A DNA stretch of 64,000 bases from Kushneria phosphatilytica (GTDB lineage: Bacteria > Pseudomonadota > Gammaproteobacteria > Pseudomonadales > Halomonadaceae). The notes under the pieces were generated by a model, which did no database searches, was not told the origin of the DNA, and saw only the letters and a program-made list of their open reading frames with translations. The first letter of the stretch is position 1, and every line of letters starts with the position of its first letter. Below, in pieces: positions 1-10,491 of this stretch. Location: positions 2,418,001 to 2,482,000 of the forward strand of contig NZ_CP043420.1 in the NCBI RefSeq assembly GCF_008247605.1. Reading direction: 5' to 3'. The translations under genes were made by a program, and so were the position numbers.

Positions 1-1
1 G

Positions 2-658
2 CTCATCCATCCTCAGGAGCTGACCATGGCGCTGGATCGGCTCGCCGATGACAATGCCATCTTCACCGCAGACGGCGGCAGCCCGATGGTCTGGATGCTG
101 CGTCACATTCGCACCAACGGTCGTCGGCGCACCATGGCCAGTCTGGTACATGGCACCATGGCCAACGCCTACCCACAGGCTCTGGGGATTGCCAAGGCGA
201 TGCCTGATCGACAGGTGATCGCCATGTGCGGCGATGGCGGCCTTTCAATGCTGATGGGCGATCTGTTAACCGTGGTGCGCGAGCAGCTACCCCTCAAACT
301 GGTGATCTTCAATAACGAGTCGCTGGGATTTGTCGAGATCGAGCAGAAGGTCGAGGGATTGCTGGATGCCTACACCGAGCTCAACAATCCTGACTTCAGT
401 CAGCTGGCCGCCTCGATCGGCATGCGGGGACGGCGGGTCGAGCAAAAGCATGAGCTCGACGGTGCCATCAGCGAACTACTCGCCCATGAGGGGCCGGCCC
501 TGCTCGATGTCCGTGTCAACCGCATGGAGCTGGTCATGCCGCCGAAGGTCGAAAGTGGCGAAGTGGCGTCAACCGCCCTCTACTCGGCCAAGGCCATGCT
601 CAACGGCCGCATGGATGATGTGGTCGATCTGGTGAAGAGTAACTTCCTCAAGCGCTGA
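2..658 (+). CDS. poxB: Pyruvate dehydrogenase (quinone) PoxB, 3' part
   Basis: The 218 visible residues match the C-terminal half of pyruvate:ubiquinone oxidoreductase, a peripheral membrane ThDP/FAD flavoenzyme that oxidatively decarboxylates pyruvate to acetate and CO2 and passes electrons to quinone. The reading frame is already open at base 2 (IHPQ precedes the first Met), so the gene starts outside the window and the internal ATG at 26 is not the start. The ThDP-binding signature MCGDGGLSMLMGDL followed about 26 residues later by NN is clear, as is the NFLKR tail, where the E. coli enzyme has its lipid-binding C-terminus. Identity is firm; other ThDP enzymes such as acetolactate synthase are less similar over this stretch. 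Confidence 0.88.
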   Translation, partial: LIHPQELTMALDRLADDNAIFTADGGSPMVWMLRHIRTNGRRRTMASLVHGTMANAYPQALGIAKAMPDRQVIAMCGDGGLSMLMGDLLTVVREQLPLKLVIFNNESLGFVEIEQKVEGLLDAYTELNNPDFSQLAASIGMRGRRVEQKHELDGAISELLAHEGPALLDVRVNRMELVMPPKVESGEVASTALYSAKAMLNGRMDDVVDLVKSNFLKR

Positions 659-680
659 AACCAGCACCATCAACAGGACA

Positions 681-710
681 ACGCCCCGATAGCCATGGCT
701 GCCGGGGCGT
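681..710. terminator. Hairpin between convergent poxB and purA
   Basis: An 8-bp perfect stem (acgccccg at 681-688 with cggggcgt at 703-710) and a 14-nt loop lies between the poxB and purA stop codons. Neither side has a long U-tract, so a bidirectional terminator role is inferred from position. Confidence 0.45.
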
Positions 711-734
711 CTGATAGCGGCTGCATTCAGCCTG

Positions 735-2099
<1,365 letters not shown>

Positions 2100-3284
2100 T
2101 CAGCCTTCGAGCGAGCACACCTGCCAGTGGCCATCACGCTCAACGAGTTCGCGATCACAGAAGTGGGTCCGCGCCCCGGTGGTCTGCCCGGAGAGGGCCT
2201 GCACCACCCGTTCGCCAGCCAGCCGCAACTCGCTGACGCGAAGTGCCAGCGTTTCGCTCTCGACAGCAGGTGCCCAGATGCCATCATGGCGGGCCTGCTG
2301 CTCATCAAGCGACGCCAGCAGTTTAAGGTCCATCGAGCACCCGGTGGCAGGACGAGGGCGACCAAAGGCACGGCCGGTGTCGTCATAACGCCCCCCCTTG
2401 GCCAGCGCCTGACCATAACCCGGCACATAGGCGGCGAACACCATGCCGGTGTGGTATTCATAACCGCGTAGTTCAGCAAGATCGAAATAAAGCGACACAT
2501 GCTCGAAATCACGCCCGATCGACGTGCGCAGCGCTGTCAGTTGCGCCAGTGCTTCGCCCACGGCTGCCGGGGCGCCGGCAAACACTGTGCGTGCACGTTC
2601 GAGTACCTCATCGCCACCATGCAGACGAGGCAGTTGCCGCAGCATTTCGGCCAGCGATGGATCCTGCACGTGAGCATCGACAATGTTATCGACCTCCCCC
2701 ACGGCCTTGCGCTCAAGCGCCTCGAACAGGGCGTGTTCGGCGTCCGACGTCAGCCCGGCCTCGCCGGCCAGGGCACGATAAATACCGATGTGGCCAATGG
2801 CCAGATGCACATTACGAGCACCCGCCAGATCGAGGCTGGAAAGCACCAGCTGCATGATTTCCAGGTCCGCTTCCAACCCGGCATGTCCGAACAGCTCGAG
2901 TCCCAGCTGCACCGGGCTTCGGCCGCCCTGATACTCGTCGGCCTGAGCACGCAGGACATGGGCGCAATAACAGAGCCGCACCGGACCGTCACGACGCAGC
3001 GAGTGCGCGTCCATACGTGCCACCTGGGGGGTCACGTCCGCGCTGGCCCCCATCAGACGCCCGGTTAACTGATCGGTCAACTTGAAGGTCTGCAGATCGA
3101 GATCGGTACCAGTACCGGTCAGCAGCGAGTCGAGGAATTCGACCGGCGGTGGCATGACCATGTCATACCCCCAGCGGTAATAGAGATCCAGCAGCGCGCG
3201 CCTCAGCGATTCCATGCGTAGCGCCTGAGGCGGCAGCACTTCATCCATGCCGTCAGGCAGCAGCCAGCGGTCAGCGATGGTCAT
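2100..3284 (-). CDS. hisZ: ATP phosphoribosyltransferase regulatory subunit HisZ
   Basis: HisZ is a catalytically dead histidyl-tRNA synthetase paralogue that forms a hetero-octamer with short HisG and makes it active and histidine-sensitive. The 394-residue product has the class II synthetase-like fold markers (LLPDGMDEVLPPQA, FKLTDQLTGRLMGASADVTPQVARMDA, a YHTGMVFAAY motif) but lacks a HisRS C-terminal anticodon domain. The ATG at 3284 is preferred over an upstream in-frame ATG at 3371 because an AGGA lies 9 nt before it and MTIADRWLLPDG is the family N-terminus. It sits between hflC and purA, the usual gammaproteobacterial location. Note that the gene upstream (hflC) is closed by a strong terminator, so hisZ-purA probably has its own promoter between 3285 and 3371. 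Confidence 0.92.
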   Translation of the reverse strand: MTIADRWLLPDGMDEVLPPQALRMESLRRALLDLYYRWGYDMVMPPPVEFLDSLLTGTGTDLDLQTFKLTDQLTGRLMGASADVTPQVARMDAHSLRRDGPVRLCYCAHVLRAQADEYQGGRSPVQLGLELFGHAGLEADLEIMQLVLSSLDLAGARNVHLAIGHIGIYRALAGEAGLTSDAEHALFEALERKAVGEVDNIVDAHVQDPSLAEMLRQLPRLHGGDEVLERARTVFAGAPAAVGEALAQLTALRTSIGRDFEHVSLYFDLAELRGYEYHTGMVFAAYVPGYGQALAKGGRYDDTGRAFGRPRPATGCSMDLKLLASLDEQQARHDGIWAPAVESETLALRVSELRLAGERVVQALSGQTTGARTHFCDRELVERDGHWQVCSLEG

Positions 3285-3371
3285 GGCATTCGTCCTGCCA
3301 GGAGAGTGAGTGAATCCGGCCGGACCGTTCGCATTGCGGCGCCGGGTAACGCTACGCCAGCGGACGGCCAC

Positions 3372-3397
3372 AAAAAAACCGGGGAGGGTCCCCGGTT
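3372..3397 (-). terminator. Rho-independent terminator after hflC
   Basis: Read on the minus strand, an 8-bp perfect stem aaccgggg/ccccggtt with a 5-nt loop is followed directly by a run of seven T. It ends the hflX-hflK-hflC transcript and separates it from hisZ. A second hairpin lies just before it (3418-3440). Confidence 0.85.
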
Positions 3398-3417
3398 ATG
3401 GGAGTCTATCACGAAAC

Positions 3418-3440
3418 GCCCGTGGAGGAAGCCCACGGGC
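3418..3440 (-). terminator. First of two hairpins downstream of hflC
   Basis: An 8-bp stem gcccgtgg/ccacgggc lies 9 bases after the hflC stop codon, before the canonical U-tract terminator. It has no U-tract of its own and may be an RNA 3'-end stabiliser or processing site. Confidence 0.4.
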
Positions 3441-3448
3441 CTGTTCGA

Positions 3449-4363
3449 TCAGGGAGAAGGCAGCTCTGTGGCACCGCCATTGACACTTTTTCCCTGAGGA
3501 TCGAGCAGATACCGGAAGAAAGCGTTGTTATGCGGATTGAGCACCAACAGCCCGTTGCCATCACCAAAGCTGTCACGATAGGCGCGCAGCGAGCGGTAGA
3601 AGCGGAAGAAATCCGGGCTCTGTTGATAGGCATCAGCATAGATCGCCGCCGCTGAGGCATCACCCTCACCTCGAGTAGTCTCGGCAATCTGATTGGCCCG
3701 TGCCAGCAGGACCTGTTTTTCCCGGTCAACGCGAGCACGAATCTTCTCTGCCTGCTCCTGGCCCTGAGCACGATATTCACGCGCTTCACGCTCGCGCTCG
3801 GAACGCATGCGATCATAGACCGACTGGGTAACTTCCTGCGGCAATTCGATCTGCTTGACCCGAATATCGAGTACCGCCACACCCAGTTCCTTGCGCATCT
3901 GCTTGTCGAGCGCCTTCGTCGGTGCGGACATCAGCTCGTCACGACGTTCACTGACGATTTCCGAGAGCGTATTACGCCCGAACTCGTTACGCAGCGCCTC
4001 ATCGACACGCGGCTCGATCAACCGTTCGGCGACCTGCTCATCGCCGGTGGTCGCCTCATAAAAGCGTTGCGGGTTGATGATCTTCCATTTGACGTAGGAG
4101 TCGACGATGACCGCCTTTTTCTCTGCAGTCAGATAACGGCTGGCACTGGCGTCCAGTGTCAGTACGCGGCTATCGAAGGTGCGCACGGTATTGAGAACCG
4201 GCACCTTGACGTGCAGGCCTGGGCCGATATCGCTCTCTACCACTTCGCCGAAGCGCAGCTTGATGGCTCGTTCGGTTTCATCGACCACGTACAGGCTGCT
4301 GCTGGCCAGCCAGCCGAGCACAACCAGCACGACAATGATGACCAGGGCACGGTTATTAAACAT
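3449..4363 (-). CDS. hflC: Protease modulator HflC
   Basis: HflC is a single-span inner-membrane SPFH/band-7 protein that assembles with HflK into a large cage around FtsH and regulates membrane-protein degradation. The 304-residue sequence has one N-terminal membrane segment (about residues 6-25), then the SPFH signature ETERAIKLRFGEVV and GPGLHVKVP, and a long charged coiled-coil region (MRSEREREAREYRAQGQEQ). Its ATG overlaps the hflK stop by one base (TAATG), indicating translational coupling. Two hairpins, the second with a U-tract, follow the stop. Confidence 0.95.
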   Translation of the reverse strand: MFNNRALVIIVVLVVLGWLASSSLYVVDETERAIKLRFGEVVESDIGPGLHVKVPVLNTVRTFDSRVLTLDASASRYLTAEKKAVIVDSYVKWKIINPQRFYEATTGDEQVAERLIEPRVDEALRNEFGRNTLSEIVSERRDELMSAPTKALDKQMRKELGVAVLDIRVKQIELPQEVTQSVYDRMRSEREREAREYRAQGQEQAEKIRARVDREKQVLLARANQIAETTRGEGDASAAAIYADAYQQSPDFFRFYRSLRAYRDSFGDGNGLLVLNPHNNAFFRYLLDPQGKSVNGGATELPSP

Positions 4364-5571
4364 TAACGGCCCTCCCGAAGACTTTTCTGACGGCTCTGTG
4401 TGGCAATCTGCTCGGCAATACGCTGAGAGAGCTGATCTACCTGCTGATCATTCATGGATTGACTACTGCTCGAGCCGCTGCTGTTGGCCGACTGCAGCTG
4501 TCCCAGCGGCAGCACGGTCACATTGTTGTTCGATCCCGGGTCAACCAGCGCCTTGCGGGTATGACTCAACACATCACTGACGGTTTCCAGATAGAGGCGT
4601 TCACGCGTGACTTCAGGTGCTTTTTCATATTCGCGGGCCAGCGATGTGAAGCGATTGGCATCCCCCTGGGCCTGAGCGACGACAGACTCCTTGTACCCCT
4701 GGGCTTCTTCCTTGATGCGCTGGGCCTTGCCCTGAGCTGCCGGCATCACCGCATTTTCGTAGGCCATGGCCTGGTTAATGGTACGCTGACGCTCCTCCCG
4801 AGCCTTGATGACATCATCAAAAGCGTCCTGCACCTGATCAGGCGGCGAAGTGGACTCCACGTTAACGGTCTGCAGTTGCAGGCCGATGTGATAGCTATCA
4901 AGGTAGGATTGCAACCGTTCGGTCACCTGAGAGGCCACCAGTTCACGGCCCGAAGTCAGAATATCGTTCATTTCGGTGCTGCCAATGACATGGCGCAACG
5001 CTGAATCCATGGCGTTCTGCATGCTCACTTCGGGCGAGCGTACATTAAGCACGTAATCACGCGGGTCGGAGACCAGATACTGCGAGGAAAGCTGAACCTT
5101 CACGATATTCTCGTCCTTGGTCAGCATCGAATCCGTCTGGCTCAGCGAACGCACCTGAGTGACATTTACCCGATGAACATTATCTACCAGTGGCGGGTTC
5201 CAGTGCAGTCCGGGCCCTACGGTATTCAGATACTTGCCAAAACGCAGTACGACGCCTCGCTGGGACTGATCCACCAGATAGAATCCGGAACCGGCCCAGA
5301 CCACAAGTGCGACCACGATGACGATCAGCGGCAATACCAGGGTATTACGGCGCTTCTCACCGTTACCGTTGCCATTACCACCGTCATTGCCATTTGCCCG
5401 CTGGGGGCGCTGTTGCTGACCCAGCAGGCCATTGAGGCGATTCTTCAGCTTCCTGAGCAGCTCATCAAGATCCGGCGGGCCCTGGTTATTACCGCCCCCG
5501 CCACCGCCGCGGCCCCCACCACTCCAGGGGTCCTGCTGGTTGTTATTACCACCTGGCTCATTCCAAGCCAT
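4363..5571 (-). CDS. hflK: FtsH protease activity modulator HflK
   Basis: HflK is the partner of HflC in the FtsH-regulating membrane cage. The 402-residue product starts MAWNEPGGNNNQQDPW, has a very Gly/Asn-rich cytoplasmic head (GGGRGGGGGGNNQG), one transmembrane segment around residues 80-100, then the SPFH domain (QSQRGVVLRFGKY) and a coiled coil. An in-frame upstream Met would add 48 unrelated residues; the start at 5571 is chosen because GGAGA lies 8 nt upstream and the N-terminus matches the family. The C-terminus is Ser/Gln-rich. Confidence 0.94.
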   Translation of the reverse strand: MAWNEPGGNNNQQDPWSGGGRGGGGGGNNQGPPDLDELLRKLKNRLNGLLGQQQRPQRANGNDGGNGNGNGEKRRNTLVLPLIVIVVALVVWAGSGFYLVDQSQRGVVLRFGKYLNTVGPGLHWNPPLVDNVHRVNVTQVRSLSQTDSMLTKDENIVKVQLSSQYLVSDPRDYVLNVRSPEVSMQNAMDSALRHVIGSTEMNDILTSGRELVASQVTERLQSYLDSYHIGLQLQTVNVESTSPPDQVQDAFDDVIKAREERQRTINQAMAYENAVMPAAQGKAQRIKEEAQGYKESVVAQAQGDANRFTSLAREYEKAPEVTRERLYLETVSDVLSHTRKALVDPGSNNNVTVLPLGQLQSANSSGSSSSQSMNDQQVDQLSQRIAEQIATQSRQKSLREGR

Positions 5572-5747
5572 ACATCGTCTCCAAAAGGGCAGGAAGTGCT
5601 GGCGCTCGACGCACGGCCGACTCACGAACCGGGGCATTCCGCTCGAATGCCCCGTAACAGGTTGCGCGTTGTAACATACCCCGAAACAGGATGTCCTGAA
5701 ACCGGTCTGATCCATTGGGGTAGCCGAGGATATTCACTTCGGCAGGA

Positions 5748-7076
5748 TCAGGATGAGGAATCGGGCAGCACCCTGGAATCGTCACGTTCGTGACTCTCCA
5801 GATAATCGGCAGGATCCTCATCGGCACGCGCCAGCAATTGCATGAAATCACGGCGCGGCAACCTCACCGCAAGATGCGAGCGACCCTCATCGTCAAAAAC
5901 CTCTTCACGCACCGAGCCGAGTTCGAACAACTGGGCTCGCAGCCAGCCCTGGGCCGGCGACAGCGTCAACTGCGTATCCAGTACATCGACTGCCAAACGC
6001 TCGGACAGCGCCTGCTCCAGCAGATCGAAGCCCTGTTGCTGCTGGGCAGAGAGCCACACTACCGTGGGCAGGCCCTCATCATTGCGTTCCAGTCGAGGCG
6101 CCATATTCAGTAGATCGGTCTTGTTCATCACCAGCAGTCGAGGCACTTCCTCGGCGCCGATTTCCGCCAGCACCGCGTTGACCTGTTGAACATGGCTCTC
6201 ACGCTCTTCATCGGCAGCGTCAATGACATGAACCAGCAGGGTAGCCTCGGCCGCTTCCTGAAGGGTGGCCTGAAAGGCTTCTACAAGCTTGTGTGGCAGA
6301 TGCCGGATGAAGCCCACGGTATCCGCCAGCACTACCGGGCCGACATCCTCCAGCTCAAGTCGCCGCAACGTCGGATCGAGGGTGGCAAAGAGCTGATCGG
6401 CGGTAAACACCTCCGAGGCCGTCAACGCATTGAACAGCGTCGACTTGCCCGCGTTGGTATAGCCTACCAGGGAGACCGAGGGAATTTCCGCACGCGCTCT
6501 GGCACGCCGGTTCTGGTTGCGCTGACTGCGTACCTTGTCAAGACGCTTGTGAATCGACTTGATACGTGCGCGCAATAAGCGACGGTCGGTTTCCAGCTGG
6601 GTTTCACCGGGACCACGCAGCCCGATCCCCCCCTTTTGTCGTTCAAGGTGGGTCCAGCCGCGAACCAGTCGCGTGGCCATGTATTCCAGCTGAGCCAGTT
6701 CGACCTGCAGCTTGCCTTCATGGGTACGCGCCCGCTGGGCGAAGATATCGAGAATCAGACCGGTGCGATCAAGCACCCGGCACTGCAATTCACGCTCGAT
6801 ATTGCGCTCCTGGGAGGGAGAGAGGGCATGATTGAAGATCACCAGCTCGGCCTTGTGCTCACGCAGCATGGCGCGAGCCTCTTCGAGCTTGCCTTCTCCG
6901 ATCATGGTCTTCGGACTGGGCTTGCGTCGACTGCCCGTCAGCAGGGCAGCCGGCTCTGCGCCGGCACTACGTACCAGCTCCAGGAACTCCGAAGTATCCT
7001 CCCGTTCGGTGCTGTCCTCGAAATCGACATGCACCAGAATCGCGGTCTCACCGCTTTCAGGACGCTCGAAAAACAA
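5748..7076 (-). CDS. hflX: Ribosome-associated GTPase HflX
   Basis: HflX is a translational GTPase that splits stalled 70S ribosomes, especially under stress. The 442-residue protein has an N-terminal HflX domain ending in the signature GGIGLRGPGETQLETDRR (about 149-166), then a GTPase domain with G1 GYTNAGKST starting near residue 205, G3 DTVGF and G4 NKTD, and a short C-terminal domain. It follows hfq by 13 nt, the conserved hfq-hflX arrangement, and precedes hflK after a 176-nt gap, which could hold a secondary promoter. Confidence 0.95.
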   Translation of the reverse strand: MFFERPESGETAILVHVDFEDSTEREDTSEFLELVRSAGAEPAALLTGSRRKPSPKTMIGEGKLEEARAMLREHKAELVIFNHALSPSQERNIERELQCRVLDRTGLILDIFAQRARTHEGKLQVELAQLEYMATRLVRGWTHLERQKGGIGLRGPGETQLETDRRLLRARIKSIHKRLDKVRSQRNQNRRARARAEIPSVSLVGYTNAGKSTLFNALTASEVFTADQLFATLDPTLRRLELEDVGPVVLADTVGFIRHLPHKLVEAFQATLQEAAEATLLVHVIDAADEERESHVQQVNAVLAEIGAEEVPRLLVMNKTDLLNMAPRLERNDEGLPTVVWLSAQQQQGFDLLEQALSERLAVDVLDTQLTLSPAQGWLRAQLFELGSVREEVFDDEGRSHLAVRLPRRDFMQLLARADEDPADYLESHERDDSRVLPDSSS

Positions 7077-7089
7077 TCAGCGTCTCTCC

Positions 7090-7341
7090 TCAGCTTTCCT
7101 GGCCATTCTGCAGCCCCGGGTCCTGGGCAGGCAGACGCACATTACGAGAAGGCACGACAGTGGAAATGGCGTGTTTGTAAACCATCTGACTGACCGTGTT
7201 GCGCAGCAGAATCACGAACTGATCAAAGGACTCAATCTGACCCTGCAGCTTGATGCCATTGACGAGAAAGATGGAGACCGGAATGCGCTCCTTGCGCAGA
7301 ATGTTCAGATAGGGGTCCTGAAGAGACTGTCCTTTGGACAT
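7090..7341 (-). CDS. hfq: RNA chaperone Hfq
   Basis: Hfq forms an Sm-like hexamer that pairs small RNAs with mRNAs. The 83-residue protein is typical in the core ([20 protein letters not shown], then [18 protein letters not shown] and the Sm2 segment [12 protein letters not shown]) with a short tail. The ATG at 7341 is chosen over an open frame extending to 7491 because GGAGAA lies 6 nt upstream and the protein starts at the universal MSKG. The 174-nt gap to miaA probably holds an hfq promoter. Confidence 0.96.
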   Translation of the reverse strand: MSKGQSLQDPYLNILRKERIPVSIFLVNGIKLQGQIESFDQFVILLRNTVSQMVYKHAISTVVPSRNVRLPAQDPGLQNGQES

Positions 7342-7515
7342 GTAGTTCTCCAAAATTATTGCATGGTGTTTATCGTTTATTGCAATGCGCCGTTTGATGC
7401 CTGAACTCAGGCTTTCATCCGCCGCATTCCGGGTCCGCTGTACCGAATGGCTGCTTCTGAGGGCAGCGCTCGGCAGGCTGGCGTGCCACATTGAAATGTG
7501 ACCACTTATATTACG

Positions 7516-8469
7516 CTAAGTGCCGTTATCGCGCACGATTTTCAAGGCCTGAGTCAGGATGTCAGACGATAGGGCATCAATGGTGTAGCACTCCGGCCAG
7601 CCTCGAAGCCAGGTCATCTGGCGCTTGGCCAGCTGACGCGTGGCGACAATACCCTGCTCACGCATTGCGTCCAGACCCAGGCCCTGGTCCAGGCCCTGCC
7701 AGAACTGGCGGTAACCGACACTCCTGATCGAGGGAAGCTCGGCATGAAGATCACCCCGAGCCCGCAACGCTTGAACTTCATCGACAAAACCGGCTGCCAG
7801 CATACTGTCGAAACGTCTGGCAATACGCTCGTGCAGTACGCGTCTGTCTCCCGGTACAAGCCCGATGTTCAATGGCCTGAACGGAAGCGCCGGGGGCACC
7901 TGAGCCCGCCAGTGTTCTCCCATCGGGCGGCCGGTAGCCCGAAAAACTTCCAATGCTCGCAGCAACCGCTGGGGATCGTTGGGATGCAACCGCGCAGCTG
8001 ATTCCGGATCAACCCGAGCCAGCTCCGCATGCAGCCCGGCACTGCCTCGTTCGGCCTGCAGGTCTGCCAGCGCCTGACGTATTTCCGGCTGCGCGGCGGG
8101 CATTTCGGCAACACCCCGGGTCAATACCCGGAAATAGAGCATGGTACCGCCTGCCAGCAGCGGTATCCGCCCCCGCGCGGCAATCTCATTGATATGGGCA
8201 AGGGCATCGTTGCGAAACTCCACCGCCGAGTAGGGTTCGGCAGGGTCCCGGATATCGATCAGCCGATGGGGTGCACGCGCCTGCTCCTCGGCGCTCGGCT
8301 TGGCTGTGCCGATATCCATGCCTCGGTAAACCATCGCCGAATCGACGCTGATCAGTTCACAACCCAGGCGTTCGCACAACTCGATAGCCAGATCAGTCTT
8401 GCCCGAGGCAGTCGGCCCCATCAGCAAAATGGCTGTCGGAAGTGTCTCCCCGAAACCGGGCTGTACCAT
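7516..8469 (-). CDS. miaA: tRNA dimethylallyltransferase MiaA
   Basis: MiaA transfers a dimethylallyl group to N6 of A37 in tRNAs reading UNN codons. The 317-residue protein has the P-loop GPTASGKT near residue 18, [19 protein letters not shown], the catalytic HRLIDIRDP segment and the [10 protein letters not shown] motif. It begins 2 nt after the mutL stop, in the classical mutL-miaA-hfq-hflX order, so translation is likely coupled. Confidence 0.95.
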   Translation of the reverse strand: MVQPGFGETLPTAILLMGPTASGKTDLAIELCERLGCELISVDSAMVYRGMDIGTAKPSAEEQARAPHRLIDIRDPAEPYSAVEFRNDALAHINEIAARGRIPLLAGGTMLYFRVLTRGVAEMPAAQPEIRQALADLQAERGSAGLHAELARVDPESAARLHPNDPQRLLRALEVFRATGRPMGEHWRAQVPPALPFRPLNIGLVPGDRRVLHERIARRFDSMLAAGFVDEVQALRARGDLHAELPSIRSVGYRQFWQGLDQGLGLDAMREQGIVATRQLAKRQMTWLRGWPECYTIDALSSDILTQALKIVRDNGT

Positions 8470-8471
8470 GG

Positions 8472-10415
8472 CTACTGCCCCCGGGCAAAAAGGCGATCAA
8501 GTTCACGCATCGACAACTCCTTCCAGGTCGGTCGACCATGATTACACTGACCGCTGCGCTCGGTGCGTTCCATATCACGCAACAACGCATTCATTTCCTC
8601 GATCGTCAGCCGACGATTGGCCCGTACGCTACCATGACAGGCCATGGTGGAAAGCAGTTCCAGCAAATGTGCCTCGATCGCCTGACTGCGACCATAGCGT
8701 TCGAGTTCGGCCAGCATTTCGCGAATCAGTCCTTCGCAATCGGCACCGGCCAGCAACGCCGGCAGCTGGCGCACCAGCACCGTCTCCGGCCCACCCGGCT
8801 CGAGTATTACGCCTACCTGTTCGAAGGCGGCATGCTCACGCTCGATCAGCTCTACCTCACCCTCGCTGACCGCCAGCGAGATGGGCACCAGCAGAGGCTG
8901 TGACTCAACCCCTCCCGCCAGATACTGCCCTTTCAGGCGCTCATAGGTGATCCGCTCATGGGCCGCATGCATATCCACGATAATCATGCCCCGCGCGCTC
9001 TGCGCCAACACATAAACACCATGCAGCTGAGCAACGGCATATCCCAGCGGAGGCACATCACTTTCCTGCGGACCACGCTCGGCCACCTCGCCACCTGCAA
9101 CAGGCGTATCCGAGGCAGTCGGCACGGTCGTACTGTTACCACGAGGCTCAAGCAGACGGGATTCATGCTCGGGATGCAGGGCTCGATAGCCGGCCATGAA
9201 CTCGCGTATGCGCTGTTCACCGGGACGCTCCCCCTGGGAGGGGCGATACTCATGCCCTCCCCCGTTTCCGGGGTCTGACGCGGCATGCCTTGCCAACGCC
9301 ATGCCCTGCTGCTGCCAGCTGGCGCTATCTTCCCGGGCACGCTCGGACGGTACGCTCTGCGAATCCTCGGCAGGCACCTCAGCTGATACCGATTCCGTAT
9401 TGGGTCTGACATCTGCCAGTGCACGATGGAGACTCGAAAAGAGGAAATCATGCACCAGACGGGCGTCGCGAAAGCGCACCTCATGCTTGGTAGGATGGAC
9501 ATTGACGTCCACACCACCGGCATCGAGCTCCAGGTACAGTACGAATACCGGATGACGCCCGTGAAAGAGCACATCCCGATAAGCCTGTCGTACGGCGTGG
9601 GCCACGAGCCGATCGCGGATTGCCCGGCCGTTGACAAAGAAATACTGTTGATCAGTCTGGGCGCGCGTATGCGTGGGCAACCCCACCCAGCCCCAGAGGT
9701 GCAACCCGCTGGCTTCAATATCGACATGCAGTGCATTGTCGAGAAAACCGCGCCCCAGCAGCCGACCGATACGCTTTTCCATCGTCAGCTGATCACTGCC
9801 TGCGCTCAGTTGATGGACCACCTTGCGATTGTGACTCAGCGTCAGATCGATTTCGTGATGCGAGAGCGCCAGTCGCCGAAAGGCCTCCTCGGCGTGGCCG
9901 AATTCCGTTTTCTCGGTACGCTGAAACTTGCGCCGTGCCGGCGTGTTGAAGAACAGATCACGTACGGTCACGGTGGTGCCCCGGGGATGAGGCGCCGGCG
10001 AGACGCGCGGTGTCATTTCGCGCCCTTCGGCGACGGCCCGCCAGCCGTCGCTATGCTCTTCACTGGTATTGGAAAACAGCTCCAGCCGCGACACGGCACT
10101 GATCGCTGCCAGCGCCTCGCCGCGAAAACCGAGGGTGGCTACCCCTTCAAGATCATCGAGCGTACCGATCTTGCTGGTCGCATGACGTGACAGCGCCAGC
10201 CCCAGATCATCGTGATCGATGCCGCCACCGTTGTCGCGTACCCGAATCAGCTTGCTCCCCCCGGCCTCAAGCTCGATATCGATACGGTTGCTACCGGCAT
10301 CGATGGCATTTTCCACCAGCTCCTTGATGACCGAGGCCGGACGCTCCACCACTTCACCGGCAGCAATCTGGTTGGCCAGGCGGGGGGCCAGAACCTGAAT
10401 GCGGCGTTCGCTCAC
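8472..10415 (-). CDS. mutL: DNA mismatch repair protein MutL
   Basis: MutL couples MutS mismatch recognition to strand incision and excision. The N-terminal GHKL ATPase is complete: [11 protein letters not shown] (motif I), DNGGGI (motif II), [15 protein letters not shown] (motif III) and the transducer domain. The C-terminal dimerisation domain carries [13 protein letters not shown], matching the DQHA(X)2E(X)4E metal-binding endonuclease motif with Q replaced by M, plus [11 protein letters not shown] and QCNHGRPT, which correspond to the other endonuclease-site motifs absent from E. coli MutL. The start is taken as GTG at 10415 because a perfect AGGAGG lies 4 nt upstream; an ATG at 10451 would add 12 residues across that site. 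Product 647 residues. Confidence 0.94.
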   Translation of the reverse strand: MSERRIQVLAPRLANQIAAGEVVERPASVIKELVENAIDAGSNRIDIELEAGGSKLIRVRDNGGGIDHDDLGLALSRHATSKIGTLDDLEGVATLGFRGEALAAISAVSRLELFSNTSEEHSDGWRAVAEGREMTPRVSPAPHPRGTTVTVRDLFFNTPARRKFQRTEKTEFGHAEEAFRRLALSHHEIDLTLSHNRKVVHQLSAGSDQLTMEKRIGRLLGRGFLDNALHVDIEASGLHLWGWVGLPTHTRAQTDQQYFFVNGRAIRDRLVAHAVRQAYRDVLFHGRHPVFVLYLELDAGGVDVNVHPTKHEVRFRDARLVHDFLFSSLHRALADVRPNTESVSAEVPAEDSQSVPSERAREDSASWQQQGMALARHAASDPGNGGGHEYRPSQGERPGEQRIREFMAGYRALHPEHESRLLEPRGNSTTVPTASDTPVAGGEVAERGPQESDVPPLGYAVAQLHGVYVLAQSARGMIIVDMHAAHERITYERLKGQYLAGGVESQPLLVPISLAVSEGEVELIEREHAAFEQVGVILEPGGPETVLVRQLPALLAGADCEGLIREMLAELERYGRSQAIEAHLLELLSTMACHGSVRANRRLTIEEMNALLRDMERTERSGQCNHGRPTWKELSMRELDRLFARGQ

Positions 10416-10491
10416 ACGGCCTCCTGATGCTTGACGGGGATGAATGATCAAGCCCGTATTGTAACCTGAATGCTTCCCCGGCGGGATGCGC

